A stretch of 64,000 nt of DNA from Imtechella halotolerans (GCF_028743515.2 NZ_CP117969.2:1051001-1115000); one strand, 5' to 3'. Positions 18,274 to 27,457 are shown, counted from the first letter of the stretch. The notes: generated by a model from the letters alone, not told the origin. A program made the numbers and translations.

Positions 18274-19332
18274 TTAGTTCTTTAGGGTAGTTAATACGTT
18301 TATTAATTGTTTATTCTCTTCTGAGGTTCCAATGGTAAATCGCAATGTATTAGTGCACATAGGTTGGGTACTACGATTTCGCACTACAACACCTGCCTTT
18401 AGTAATTGGGTATATCGAAGCTGTGCATCATCTACTTCTGCCAAGATGAAATTAGCATCAGTAGGAAATACTTTATTTACATATGGAAGCTCACCTAACG
18501 CTTTGATCAACAGTGCCCTTTCTGCTAATATAAGGTCAATTTCACTTTTTACACCTTTTTGGTCAACAACTCTTTGAAGGGCTTTTTTTTGGGTTAATTC
18601 ATTTACATTATAAGGGGGCTTAATTTTAGTTAAAACCGAAATAATCTCCTGTGAAGCATAGCAGATTCCCAAGCGAATCCCAGCCAAACCATAGGCTTTA
18701 GAAAGCGTTTGAACCACTATTAAATTTGGATACTTCTGTAGCTTACTAAGCCAACTCTGCTGAGAAGAAAAATCAATATAGGCTTCATCTATAACAACTA
18801 ACCCCTTGGTATTTTCCAATATTTTTTCAATTTTTTTCGATTCAAAGGAATTCGCTGTTGGATTGTTGGGTGAACATAAAAACGTAATTTTCGTATACTC
18901 ATCTGCAGCATTCATCACTCCAATTTCATCAGGTTGAAAATCACTTGTCAGCAATACTTCTCTATTCTCAACAGCATTTGTATCCGCCAGAACACTATAC
19001 ATTCCATAAGTGGGAGGTAATGTTATAATATTGTCCACTCCAGGCTCACAAAAAGCACGAAACAATAAATCCAACACTTCATCACTCCCATTTCCCAGTA
19101 AAATCTGATTACTATCGACCCCTTTTATTCGGGCCAATTCTTGTTTTAATGAACGTTGTTGAGGATCAGGGTAACGGTTCACGCCATTTTCAAATGGATT
19201 CTCATTAGCATCTAAGAAAATCATGTCTTGAGAACTGTCTTTAAATTCATCTCTTGCAGAAGAATACGGAGTCAATCTTTTGACATTGACACGAACCAAG
19301 GAATCTAAAGTAAATTTAGTCGTTTTCATCAT
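18274..19332 (-). CDS. hisC: histidinol-phosphate aminotransferase
   Basis: 352 residues, fold-type I PLP enzyme. FLDANENPF near the N-terminus, GNGSDEVLDLL, CSPNNPTANSF, VIDEAYIDFS and the PLP lysine in QTLSKAYGLAGIRLG follow in the family order. It converts imidazole acetol phosphate to histidinol phosphate (step 7). A second ATG three bases inside is an alternative start. Gap to hisD is 3 bases. Confidence 0.97.
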   Translation of the reverse strand: MMKTTKFTLDSLVRVNVKRLTPYSSARDEFKDSSQDMIFLDANENPFENGVNRYPDPQQRSLKQELARIKGVDSNQILLGNGSDEVLDLLFRAFCEPGVDNIITLPPTYGMYSVLADTNAVENREVLLTSDFQPDEIGVMNAADEYTKITFLCSPNNPTANSFESKKIEKILENTKGLVVIDEAYIDFSSQQSWLSKLQKYPNLIVVQTLSKAYGLAGIRLGICYASQEIISVLTKIKPPYNVNELTQKKALQRVVDQKGVKSEIDLILAERALLIKALGELPYVNKVFPTDANFILAEVDDAQLRYTQLLKAGVVVRNRSTQPMCTNTLRFTIGTSEENKQLINVLTTLKN

Positions 19333-19335
19333 GTA

Positions 19336-20616
19336 TTATAAACTTTTTAAACGAATACTAACAGCATTTTTATGCGCTTGCAAGCCTTCAGCATCAGCCA
19401 TTTGTTCTATGGCAGGTCCTATATTTTTAATTCCTTCTACAGTTATTTTTTGAAAAGTCATACTTTTCAAAAAGCTATCTAGATTTACCCCACTATAATT
19501 CTTAGCATACCCATTGGTGGGCAAGGTATGATTTGTTCCAGAAGCATAATCACCGGCACTTTCAGGAGTATAATTTCCAATAAAAACAGAGCCTGCATTG
19601 ACTATTTCTCGAACAATAAAGTCTTCTTCCAAAGCACATACAATAAAATGTTCAGGACCATAGTCATTTATAAAAGTCAATGCTGTCACAGTATCCTTTA
19701 CCAAAATCAACCTTGAATTCTGCATGGCTTTTTCGGCAATTTTACGACGAGGTAAATCAGGTAATTGACGCTCAATTTCCAGGGAAACCTCCTTTAGAAG
19801 GACCTCTGATGTGGTCACTAAAATGACTTGACTATCTACTCCGTGTTCTGCTTGACTCAATAAATCTGAAGCAACAAATGAGGCATTAGCTGTTTCATCT
19901 GCAAAAACTAATAACTCACTAGGCCCAGCAGGCATATCAATCGCTACACCATATTTGGTAGCCAATTGCTTAGCAGTCGTGACAAACTGATTTCCTGGTC
20001 CAAAAATCTTATATACTTTTGAGATGCTTTCGGTACCAAAAGTCATAGCAGCTATGGCTTGAATCCCTCCTATTTTTGCAATTTTAGTTACTCCGCAGAG
20101 TTGGGCTGTGTATAAAATTGCGGGATTAATAGCCCCATTCTTATCAGGAGGAGTACATAGTAGAATTTCTTCACAACCTGCTAAATTTGCAGGTACGGCA
20201 AGCATCAAGATAGTTGAAAATAAAGGCGCTGTACCTCCAGGAATGTACAGACCTATTTTTTGAATGGGTCTCTTTTCTTGCCAACAATAAACTCCGGGCA
20301 TAGTTTCAATTTCTACCTTTGTTGTTTTCTGAGCCCCATGAAATCGTTCAATATTCCCTTTAGCTAGTTGTATCGCATTTTTCAATTCCTTAGAAAGGGA
20401 TGCTTCAGCCAATTGAAATTCCTCTTGCGATACATAAAATTCATCCAAAGAAACTCCATCAAAAATAGACGTATATTTAGCCAAGGCACTATCCCCTTTT
20501 AATCGGACTTCATTAAACACCTCCAGCACGGTAGTTTCGATAGAAGCCATAGAGTCCGTAGGACGTTGAAGTAATTCTTCCCAATTGGCTTGGTTTAGTT
20601 TGTATATACTATTCAT
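19336..20616 (-). CDS. hisD: histidinol dehydrogenase
   Basis: 426 residues, normal length. Conserved blocks in order: RPIQKIGLYIPGGTAPLFSTILMLAVPA, IFGPGNQFVTTAK, DMPAGPSELLVFADE, LLSQAEHGVDSQ, DYGPEHF and GDYASGTNHTLPT with the Zn/catalytic His. It oxidises histidinol to histidine in two NAD+-dependent steps. Second gene of the operon, 16 bases after hisG. Confidence 0.98.
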   Translation of the reverse strand: MNSIYKLNQANWEELLQRPTDSMASIETTVLEVFNEVRLKGDSALAKYTSIFDGVSLDEFYVSQEEFQLAEASLSKELKNAIQLAKGNIERFHGAQKTTKVEIETMPGVYCWQEKRPIQKIGLYIPGGTAPLFSTILMLAVPANLAGCEEILLCTPPDKNGAINPAILYTAQLCGVTKIAKIGGIQAIAAMTFGTESISKVYKIFGPGNQFVTTAKQLATKYGVAIDMPAGPSELLVFADETANASFVASDLLSQAEHGVDSQVILVTTSEVLLKEVSLEIERQLPDLPRRKIAEKAMQNSRLILVKDTVTALTFINDYGPEHFIVCALEEDFIVREIVNAGSVFIGNYTPESAGDYASGTNHTLPTNGYAKNYSGVNLDSFLKSMTFQKITVEGIKNIGPAIEQMADAEGLQAHKNAVSIRLKSL

Positions 20617-20632
20617 TAGTTTATTTTTTTAA

Positions 20633-21490
20633 TTACAGTACCATTTTTTCAATCGGACACACTAAAATGCCTTCTGCTCCTGCTTCTTTAAGCTCATCTA
20701 TTACTTCCCAAAATGTATCTTTATTGATTACAGTATGAATAGAACTCCAACCCTCCTCAGCTAGGGGCAGGACCGTTGGGCTTTTCATTCCAGGAACTAT
20801 ACTAATAATCTGTTCAAGTTTCTCATTTGGTGCATTTAGAAGTACATATCTAGACTCTCTGGCTCGTAACACAGATTTTATTCGAAATTGTAATTTTTCC
20901 AATATGGCCTTCTTCTCCTCAGATAGACTTGGAGCAATAGTGAGAACAGCCTCACTTTTTAAGATTACATCTACTTCTTTTAAATTGTTCTTAAAAAGAG
21001 TACTTCCACTGGATACAATATCACAAATAGCGTCTGCCAGTCCAATATTGGGAGCTATTTCAACAGAACCATTAATAATATGAAGTTCAGCATTTACCCC
21101 CCTTGATTGCAAAAACTCCATTACGGTATTGGGATACGAAGTGGCAATTTTTTTACCTTCAAAATCTTTAATAGACCGATATTCAGAATCTTTGGGAATG
21201 GCCATTGAAACTCTACATTTGGAAAAACCTAGCTTTTCAACTACTACCAAATCCTTGGCCTTCTCAAATAGTAAATTCTCACCAATAATGGCTGCATCCA
21301 CAACCCCATCGCGTAAATACTGAGGGATATCTCCATTTCTTAAATACAATACCTCTAGAGGGAAATTACGAGCATCTGCTTTAAGCTGATCCTTCCCGTT
21401 GTCAATAGAAATACCACAATCTTTTAGAATTTGTAAGGAATCCTCGTTGAGTCTTCCCGATTTTTGAATAGCAATTTTAAACTTTTCCAT
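20633..21490 (-). CDS. hisG: ATP phosphoribosyltransferase, long form
   Basis: 285 residues, so the long HisG type with its own C-terminal regulatory domain. The catalytic part has KIAIQKSGRLNEDSL, GVVDAAIIGENLL, KIATSYPNTVMEFL and the PRPP loop DIVSSGSTL. From about residue 210 an ACT-like domain (IVPGMKSPTVLPLAEEGW) should bind histidine for feedback inhibition. It commits PRPP and ATP to the pathway. First structural gene, placed directly behind the attenuator, so expression and activity are both histidine-controlled. Confidence 0.98.
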   Translation of the reverse strand: MEKFKIAIQKSGRLNEDSLQILKDCGISIDNGKDQLKADARNFPLEVLYLRNGDIPQYLRDGVVDAAIIGENLLFEKAKDLVVVEKLGFSKCRVSMAIPKDSEYRSIKDFEGKKIATSYPNTVMEFLQSRGVNAELHIINGSVEIAPNIGLADAICDIVSSGSTLFKNNLKEVDVILKSEAVLTIAPSLSEEKKAILEKLQFRIKSVLRARESRYVLLNAPNEKLEQIISIVPGMKSPTVLPLAEEGWSSIHTVINKDTFWEVIDELKEAGAEGILVCPIEKMVL

Positions 21491-21527
21491 GTTGCTTTGT
21501 AGTTAATGTCTAAGCCATTCCACGGAA

Positions 21528-21562
21528 AATAAAAAACCCGTTTGAATGACTCAAACGGGTTT
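21528..21562 (-). terminator. his operon attenuator (intrinsic terminator)
   Basis: Read on the minus strand, AAACCCGTTTGA (21562-21551) and TCAAACGGGTTT (21545-21534) form a perfect 12-bp stem with loop GTCAT, followed by a T-rich tract to 21528. It lies between the leader peptide stop and hisG, about 40 bases before the hisG start. Its 5' arm is also complementary to the leader segment at 21595-21605, allowing a competing antiterminator. Confidence 0.92.
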
Positions 21563-21592
21563 ATATGATTGTTTACTTTACACAATACACTT

Positions 21593-21649
21593 TCAACTCG
21601 CCTGAGAGCCAGTATGAAAATGATGATGATGTAATTGGTTTAAAAACAT
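21593..21649 (-). CDS. hisL: histidine-rich leader peptide of the his operon
   Basis: 18 codons: MFLNQLHHHHFHTGSQAS then TGA. Four consecutive CAT codons (21620-21631) and a fifth at 21614-21616 make five His in 18 residues. The ORF lies between a consensus promoter and an intrinsic terminator upstream of hisG. By analogy with classical his/trp attenuation, ribosome stalling at the His codons when charged His-tRNA is scarce should expose the last codons (21595-21605) for antiterminator pairing. Too short for routine gene finders; the evidence is composition, position and matching RNA structure. Confidence 0.88.
   Translation of the reverse strand: MFLNQLHHHHFHTGSQAS
21595..21605 (-). promoter_or_regulatory. 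his antiterminator strand inside leader codons 15-18
   Basis: Minus-strand TCAGGCGAGTT pairs with AACCCGTTTGA (21561-21551), the 5' arm of the terminator: 10 of 11 positions pair (two G.U, one A.C mismatch). It begins 8 bases after the last His codon, so a ribosome stalled on the His run leaves it free, while one reaching the stop codon covers it. Confidence 0.75.
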
Positions 21650-21668
21650 TTCTTTGTCTTGAATAGTG

Positions 21669-21701
21669 CAAATCTAAAACAATCCCATTATAATTTCCAA
21701 A
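21669..21701 (-). promoter_or_regulatory. his operon promoter (TTTG-N21-TAGATTTG)
   Basis: On the minus strand TTTG (21701-21698) and TAGATTTG (21676-21669) are both exact Bacteroidetes consensus elements with 21-base spacing. A transcript starting near 21663 would reach the leader ATG after about 14 bases. Confidence 0.8.
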
Positions 21702-21761
21702 TTCTTTTCCATTAATTTATGTTATGAAATGTACACTTATAATTATAAATCGTTTAAAAAA

Positions 21762-22631
21762 TTAAAAGCTTTCAGGATATACCCCTTTGGCTACCAATTT
21801 TCCAATCTCTTCTTTTACTGCTTCTAAATCTTCTTTATAGGTCATTCCAAACCAAGAATCATTATTAGGTAATACCTCTATGGCATAGTCCGGATGCTCA
21901 ATAAAATGCTGAACCACTGTAGGAATATAAAATTCAGATCTAGGATTATCCTTATTATAAGCTACAAAAGTTTTAAAAAGAGCTTCTGCTACAGGAAATA
22001 CTTCAGGAGTAAATCCCCAAAAGTTCATAGACACAAATGTATCGGCATTAAAATTGCGATCTGAATCTTCATCATAAACAGTGGTCTGATTCTTTTTGGC
22101 CAATTTTGTGGCTTCAGTAATAGCAATCAAATGATTTTGACTATTCACTTCACAGATCCCTCTGGAGACCGTACCGTTCTCGCTTAAAGTATTTTTTAAT
22201 TTATATCCGCAAGAATAAAATGTATTAGGTCTATTACTTTTCAACGCCTGCGCCATTTGCCCAAATGCTTCAACCCCGTAGTAATCATCCGCATTAATAA
22301 TTAAAAACGGACTAGTTACTGTATCCTTAAGACAAAGTAAAGCATGACCCGTTCCCCAAGGTTTTTCTCTATAAATACCTTCAGGAACTTGTTGATCTTG
22401 GTATACAAACTCGATAGCTATTTTATCTTGAAAACGGTTAGCAAAATGAGATTTCACCAGGGGATCAATCTCTGTCCGAATGATTAAAACAACTTTATCA
22501 AATCCCGCATTAATTGCGTCATAAATTGCATAATCGAACAATGTATTACTACCGTTGATATGTTGCAACTGCTTATCGGCTCCAAAACGTGAACCAACAC
22601 CAGCTGCAAGAATGGCAAGTGTTAAACTCAT
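21762..22631 (-). CDS. nucleotidyltransferase (sugar-1-phosphate NTP transferase-like)
   Basis: 289 residues with a Rossmann-type NTP-transferase domain. The N-terminal signature LAILAAGVGSRFGADKQL is the GxGxR nucleotide/pyrophosphate-binding loop with its downstream Lys, and FLIINADDYYGVEAFG holds the metal-binding Asp. It should join NTP with a sugar phosphate, but the substrate is not evident; there is no C-terminal beta-helix as in GlmU. It follows the prohibitin-like gene by 19 bases and probably shares its operon. Confidence 0.82.
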   Translation of the reverse strand: MSLTLAILAAGVGSRFGADKQLQHINGSNTLFDYAIYDAINAGFDKVVLIIRTEIDPLVKSHFANRFQDKIAIEFVYQDQQVPEGIYREKPWGTGHALLCLKDTVTSPFLIINADDYYGVEAFGQMAQALKSNRPNTFYSCGYKLKNTLSENGTVSRGICEVNSQNHLIAITEATKLAKKNQTTVYDEDSDRNFNADTFVSMNFWGFTPEVFPVAEALFKTFVAYNKDNPRSEFYIPTVVQHFIEHPDYAIEVLPNNDSWFGMTYKEDLEAVKEEIGKLVAKGVYPESF

Positions 22632-22650
22632 GTATTTTAAATTTTATTGA

Positions 22651-23466
22651 TTATTGATTTCCAAGAATTATGGGTAATCCACCTTCTCCACTTCCAATAA
22701 CTATAACCTTACTATTTGGCGATTGGGAAAGTTTTATAGTAGCATCGATTCCCTTTTCTTGTAGAATTTTATCAGTTAACGAGGCACTTAGAATTTTATT
22801 GGCATTTGCTTTACCTTCCGCTTCTATACGTTGGCGATCTGCTTCCTTCCTAGCTTTTTCCAAACGAAATTCATATTCAAGAGACTCTTGTTCCTGCTTT
22901 AATTTGGTTTCAATTGCCTGTTTAATCGTTTCAGGAAGTGCAACATCCCGGACTAATACTTCATTAAGTTGTACATATTGCTGATCTAATATTTTCTTTG
23001 TCTCCGTATAAATCTCCACTTGTATGGCATCACGTTTTGTTGAATACAATTGTTCAGGTGTGTAACGACCAACCACACTACGAGCTGCTGATCTAATAGC
23101 GGGTGCAATTACACGCTCTTGATAACGCTCTCCTTTTTCTTTGTGAAGGGAACCAAGTTTACCGTATACAGGCTGATACCAAATAGTAGCGTCAAGTAAT
23201 ATTTCCAAACCATTGGAAGATAATACCCTCATTTTCTCTGAGATTTCCTGTTGACGAACCTCATAGACAATCACATCATTCCATGGAGCAACTATATGAA
23301 ACCCCTCTCCCATAGGAGGTTTATTAACGACCACCCCTCCACCAAAAGGTTTGAAAAGGACGCCTCCTTCACCGGAACCAATTGTAATTGTAGATTTAGA
23401 AAGCATGATTAGTAGAATAACAACACCAATGATGACAGGAATAATTCTTTTAGGATTTGGATTCAT
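22651..23466 (-). CDS. prohibitin-like SPFH-domain membrane protein
   Basis: 271 residues with one N-terminal membrane helix (about 8-26), then an SPFH/band-7 domain: VNKPPMGEGFHIVAPWNDVIVYEVRQQ, ILLDATIWYQPV and VVGRYTPEQLYSTKRD. A coiled-coil (LEYEFRLEKARKEADRQRIEAEGKANA, here only cited in part) follows, typical of prohibitins. It should form large membrane-associated rings with a scaffolding or protease-modulating role. It lies between a VWA protein and a nucleotidyltransferase gene, with gaps of 9 and 19 bases. Confidence 0.9.
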   Translation of the reverse strand: MNPNPKRIIPVIIGVVILLIMLSKSTITIGSGEGGVLFKPFGGGVVVNKPPMGEGFHIVAPWNDVIVYEVRQQEISEKMRVLSSNGLEILLDATIWYQPVYGKLGSLHKEKGERYQERVIAPAIRSAARSVVGRYTPEQLYSTKRDAIQVEIYTETKKILDQQYVQLNEVLVRDVALPETIKQAIETKLKQEQESLEYEFRLEKARKEADRQRIEAEGKANANKILSASLTDKILQEKGIDATIKLSQSPNSKVIVIGSGEGGLPIILGNQ

Positions 23467-23475
23467 GTGTATTAT

Positions 23476-25509
23476 TTAGATTAAACCATTATATTTTCGA
23501 ATAAACCACTCTGCAGAAAGCAATAGTACTAGCAAGACTAAAAGCAAACGCCAGTCGATAAGCGAAGATACTGTTTCTTTTTCTTTTTGAATGCTCTTGT
23601 AATCGGAGGAATTCAGTAAATTTTCTTTCAAATTAGCCACTTCAGATGACATATAAGCTTTTCCTCCAGTAAGATGAGCCAATTGAATCATTTCTTTAGC
23701 ATTACTGTAGCTATGTTGAATCTCTGCATTATAATCAAGAATCGTAAATTCTCCCTTCTTTGAGATATTTTCCCTCGCAACACTCACCTGAAATGAATAT
23801 TCACCTGCAGGAAGGTGTGAAATTCCAACTTCATAATTCCCATGTCGCTGCAACATAGGTATGGTGGTTGTAGTACTATCTCTTTTATGAGTTAGGGAAA
23901 TAGTAAGTAAAGCGTTGGTATTTGAGATGTAATTTTTATCAAAATATTGGGCGTTAATGACAGCACTGCCAGTACTTTCATAAAAAGGTTCATACTGCAC
24001 TACCAAACGTTCCGAACGCTTATTGGAAGAGGCATAAAAAATTAATTTTCCAATAAATTCATCAAACTTCTCAAACCCATTATGAGTCGCAAAACTCTGC
24101 ATTCGCCATTTCCAACTATTTTCTCCCAAAAGAAATACGTGACGTTGCCCATCACTTTCTGCCACGGCTAGTAAAGGATCTGTGGTAGTAGTATTTCTTA
24201 TTTTTTGAAATAGGAAAGGTTGAACTGCAGCTGACATGGTGATGGTTCCAAACATCCCTGTAAGAGGTGAAAAGTCTTCAAATCCAATATCTTCCAAGAT
24301 AAAAGAATTAAAAGTAGGGTTCCAAAGTGCTTGAAAATCTTCTGTTTGAGAGGTAACTTGTTTTTGTATAAAGGATTGCTGCGAATTAAGAAAATTCCAA
24401 TCGGTTTGCGTTCCTGCGATTATAAAAGTATTTTTTTTCAAAGCAATTAACTGCTCCCATACCCCTGAAAAACTACGATTAGGTTGATACAGAATTAATA
24501 ATTGATTTTCTGCAATTTTATCCCCTACAGTTTCAGGACTAACTATAGTAACAAGGCGTTGTTGATTCTTTTCAATACTGCGTTTTAACATTCCCACATC
24601 AGGGTGTGTAATAGCAGAAACAAGTAAGATTTTTGTCTTTTCATCTACCACTTCAATGGCAAAATCTTTACGATTGTTTTGCAAGTTATACTCTTCCGGT
24701 AAAGCCTCTAGAACCGCTTTAAAAACCCGGGTACCAACCTTGTTAGCCATAAGACTAGTTTCGACTACCTTAGTACGGTCTTTGGCGGAAAAATGAAGTG
24801 GTTGAGAAAAAACAGACGTCCCATTTTCTAGTATCGTAAGTTTTGTATCCACGGGGTTTACGCCCGTATAATTTAAAAATAATTCTATAGGAAATTCATT
24901 TGACAGAAACGCATACTTATTACTATTTACTCTACTGATACTCAGGTCCTCTGTTCGAATAGTATCACCCACTATAATTGGAAATACATTCTTTTTATAT
25001 TTCACAGTACTATGAACGTAAGACTCCCCATAGGTCTGATTTCCATCTGAAATCAAAACAATGGCCGTAGGCTGACCCTTGTAGGTCTGTGAAATGGTTT
25101 TAAGAGGTTCAGAAATATTCGTTTGTAAAGCTTCAAATGTAGGATCAAACCCTCTTTGTAATGTTGCTCCAAAAGAAAAGGGCTCTATATTAAATTTAGT
25201 TTGTAGGTCTTCATCCTGTAAGAGTTCATTATATACACTTTGAACCGTATTTGTTAATTCTCTTTGAGCTATGGATTCAGATACATCTACTGCTACTGCA
25301 AGTATTGGTTTAAGAATCATAGATTCCTTCTTAATGAACTTTGGATTAATAAGAAGTAAAAAAATTGTAAATACTGTGAAAAAACGCAAAGCAATAAGAA
25401 AAAACCTCAATGGCCTGGGTAACACTGATTGAGAGCGATACTGAAACCATGCAGCCATTGCGGCCAGCAAAAGGGCTAAAAAAATCCATAGAAGTTGGAA
25501 TGCGCTCAA
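23476..25509 (-). CDS. membrane-anchored VWA-domain protein
   Basis: 677 residues starting with TTG at 25509 (no in-frame ATG before residue 18, and the first membrane helix needs this start). Two N-terminal helices (about 3-20 and 36-62) are followed by a VWA-type domain with a MIDAS-like DVSES, and a terminal helix (LLLVLLVLLLSAEW). The central part is beta-rich and contains a glutamine-amidotransferase-like LLVSAITHPDVGMLKR segment. This architecture matches large Bacteroidetes VWA proteins of unknown role. It heads an operon with the prohibitin-like gene. Function unknown. Confidence 0.78.
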   Translation of the reverse strand: MSAFQLLWIFLALLLAAMAAWFQYRSQSVLPRPLRFFLIALRFFTVFTIFLLLINPKFIKKESMILKPILAVAVDVSESIAQRELTNTVQSVYNELLQDEDLQTKFNIEPFSFGATLQRGFDPTFEALQTNISEPLKTISQTYKGQPTAIVLISDGNQTYGESYVHSTVKYKKNVFPIIVGDTIRTEDLSISRVNSNKYAFLSNEFPIELFLNYTGVNPVDTKLTILENGTSVFSQPLHFSAKDRTKVVETSLMANKVGTRVFKAVLEALPEEYNLQNNRKDFAIEVVDEKTKILLVSAITHPDVGMLKRSIEKNQQRLVTIVSPETVGDKIAENQLLILYQPNRSFSGVWEQLIALKKNTFIIAGTQTDWNFLNSQQSFIQKQVTSQTEDFQALWNPTFNSFILEDIGFEDFSPLTGMFGTITMSAAVQPFLFQKIRNTTTTDPLLAVAESDGQRHVFLLGENSWKWRMQSFATHNGFEKFDEFIGKLIFYASSNKRSERLVVQYEPFYESTGSAVINAQYFDKNYISNTNALLTISLTHKRDSTTTTIPMLQRHGNYEVGISHLPAGEYSFQVSVARENISKKGEFTILDYNAEIQHSYSNAKEMIQLAHLTGGKAYMSSEVANLKENLLNSSDYKSIQKEKETVSSLIDWRLLLVLLVLLLSAEWFIRKYNGLI

Positions 25510-25556
25510 AGTATATTAGGATTTACCTTTAAAAACTAGGATCCAAAATACAATAT

Positions 25557-25590
25557 AAAAGGCACGTTTGCAAAAGCCAACGTGCCTTTT
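25557..25590 (-). terminator. terminator downstream of fabG
   Basis: A perfect 12-bp inverted repeat (25557-25568 with 25579-25590) encloses a 10-base loop. T/A-rich flanks on both sides would allow function in both directions; fabG ends 22 bases upstream on the minus strand. Confidence 0.8.
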
Positions 25591-25612
25591 TAATACTTAA
25601 TACAGTTAAATT

Positions 25613-26359
25613 TTATGTAAGCATACCGCCATCTACATTCAGTGTCTGACCAGTTACGTAAGCACTCATATCAGAAGCCAAGAATAAACATGCATTGGCA
25701 ACATCCTCGGGAGTTCCTCCTCGTTTCAAAGGAATCCCTTCTCTCCAACCTTGTACGGTTTTCTCATCCAGTTTAGCAGTCATTTCAGTTTCAATGAAGC
25801 CAGGTGCTATAGCATTACAGCGAATATTACGAGAACCCAACTCTAAAGCAACTGATTTGGTAAATCCTAAAATACCTGCTTTTGAAGCGGCATAATTCGT
25901 TTGGCCTGCATTCCCTTTAACCCCAACAACACTACTCATATTAATAATTGAGCCGTTACGCTGTTTTAACATGGTACGTTGTACCGCTTTTGTCATATTA
26001 AATACCGACTTTAGATTGACCTCAATTACTTTATCAAAGTCTTCTTCAGTGATGCGCATTAGCAAATTATCTTTTGTAATACCAGCATTGTTAATTAGAA
26101 TATCGATACTTCCAAATTCAGCCACTACATCATCAGCAAGCTTTTGGGCTTGTTCATAATTTGCGGCATCACTTTGGTAACCTTTGGCTTTTACACCATA
26201 AGCGGCTAAACTTTCCTCTAATTCTGCAGCAGCGGTTGCTGAAGAACTGTAAGTAAATGCTACATTAGCTCCATGCTTAGCAAATACTTCAGCTATGCCT
26301 TTACCAATACCGCGGCTTGCACCTGTAATAATGGCTGTTTTTCCTTCTAAAAGTTTCAT
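25613..26359 (-). CDS. fabG: 3-oxoacyl-[acyl-carrier-protein] reductase
   Basis: 248 residues, classical short-chain dehydrogenase. NADPH loop TGASRGIGKGIAE, NNAGITKDN, the Ser in NMSSVVGVKG, the catalytic YAASK, and the C-terminal DVANACLFLASDMSAYVTGQTLNVDGG are diagnostic of FabG. It reduces 3-oxoacyl-ACP in fatty acid elongation. It has its own -7 box and terminator, so it appears monocistronic. Confidence 0.95.
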   Translation of the reverse strand: MKLLEGKTAIITGASRGIGKGIAEVFAKHGANVAFTYSSSATAAAELEESLAAYGVKAKGYQSDAANYEQAQKLADDVVAEFGSIDILINNAGITKDNLLMRITEEDFDKVIEVNLKSVFNMTKAVQRTMLKQRNGSIINMSSVVGVKGNAGQTNYAASKAGILGFTKSVALELGSRNIRCNAIAPGFIETEMTAKLDEKTVQGWREGIPLKRGGTPEDVANACLFLASDMSAYVTGQTLNVDGGMLT

Positions 26360-26389
26360 CTATCAGTATTTAATTGTTTTTAAATGGTT

Positions 26390-26414
26390 TACCATCAATG
26401 GTAGCCCAAAGATA
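26390..26414 (-). promoter_or_regulatory. fabG promoter -7 box with adjoining 14-base dyad
   Basis: On the minus strand TATCTTTG (26414-26407) is an exact TAnnTTTG box. Immediately downstream, over the expected transcription start, lies the inverted repeat TACCATtgATGGTA (26390-26403), which could be an operator or a 5' hairpin. Confidence 0.5.
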
Positions 26415-26439
26415 CACAGTTTTACTAAAATTAATTAAA

Positions 26440-26464
26440 AAAAAATCCCGCGCTAAGCGGGATT
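26440..26464 (-). terminator. sucD terminator
   Basis: 8-bp perfect stem (26444-26451 with 26457-26464), loop GCTAA, followed on the minus strand by a T run, 22 bases after the sucD stop. Confidence 0.9.
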
Positions 26465-26485
26465 ATAAGATATTTATCTAAAGAA

Positions 26486-27358
26486 TTATCCAAGTACTTC
26501 GGCAACTTTCTTACCAATAGCAGCAGGAGAATCAACTACGTGAATTCCACATTCTTTCATGATTGCTTTTTTAGCTTCAGCAGTATCATCACTACCACCT
26601 ACAATCGCACCAGCATGTCCCATAGTACGACCTTTAGGAGCGGTTTCACCAGCTATAAACCCTACTACAGGCTTACGGTTTCCATCTGCTTTAATCCAAC
26701 GAGCAGCATCAGCTTCTAATTGACCTCCAATTTCACCAATCATAACAATACATTTGGTCTGAGGATCATTCATTAACAATTCTACAGCCTCTTTAGTTGT
26801 AGTACCAATGATTGGATCACCCCCAATACCGATGGCCGTGGTAATACCCAATCCCTGACGTACTACCTGATCAGCAGCTTCATATGTTAATGTACCAGAC
26901 TTAGAAACAATTCCTACAGTTCCTTGTTTAAATACAAAACCTGGCATAATTCCAACTTTAGCTTCACCTGGAGTAATTACACCTGGACAGTTTGGCCCAA
27001 TAAGACGGCAATCTTTATCTTTAATGTAATCAAATGCTTTAATCATATCGGCTACCGGAATACCTTCAGTAATAGTAATAATTACTTTAATTCCAGCATC
27101 AGCAGCTTCCATAATCGCATCAGCTGCAAAGGCTGGTGGAACGAAAATGATAGAAGTATCTGCACCAGCTTTATCAACAGCTTCTTTAACAGTGTTGAAT
27201 ACTGGGCGACCTAAGTGTTCCTGCCCCCCTTTTCCTGGAGTCACACCCCCTACTACATTTGTTCCATATTCAATCATTTGCTCAGCGTGGAAAGTTCCTT
27301 CGCTTCCGGTAAATCCTTGAACAATTATTTTTGAATCTTTATTTACTAATACACTCAT
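26486..27358 (-). CDS. sucD: succinyl-CoA synthetase alpha subunit
   Basis: 290 residues. CoA-binding [47 protein letters not shown], and the phosphohistidine loop [11 protein letters not shown] are all present. It forms the nucleotide-dependent ligase of the TCA cycle together with SucC, which is not in this window. Monocistronic with promoter box and terminator. Confidence 0.97.
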   Translation of the reverse strand: MSVLVNKDSKIIVQGFTGSEGTFHAEQMIEYGTNVVGGVTPGKGGQEHLGRPVFNTVKEAVDKAGADTSIIFVPPAFAADAIMEAADAGIKVIITITEGIPVADMIKAFDYIKDKDCRLIGPNCPGVITPGEAKVGIMPGFVFKQGTVGIVSKSGTLTYEAADQVVRQGLGITTAIGIGGDPIIGTTTKEAVELLMNDPQTKCIVMIGEIGGQLEADAARWIKADGNRKPVVGFIAGETAPKGRTMGHAGAIVGGSDDTAEAKKAIMKECGIHVVDSPAAIGKKVAEVLG

Positions 27359-27383
27359 GATGTAATTTTTATAAAATGTTATG

Positions 27384-27391
27384 CAAAAATA
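27384..27391 (-). promoter_or_regulatory. predicted -7 box (TATTTTTG) of sucD
   Basis: Exact TAnnTTTG match on the minus strand, 25 bases before the sucD start. No clear -33 element. Confidence 0.5.
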
Positions 27392-27457
27392 GCCAAATGC
27401 ATAAGATTGATAAAACTATTTTTGTGTTTTTAAAGTTATGCTTTGATTATCAAATTT

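Noticed and set aside
26924-27214. 96-residue Asn/Phe-rich frame on the plus strand
   Set aside because: It lies wholly antisense inside sucD and has low-complexity composition typical of a shadow frame.
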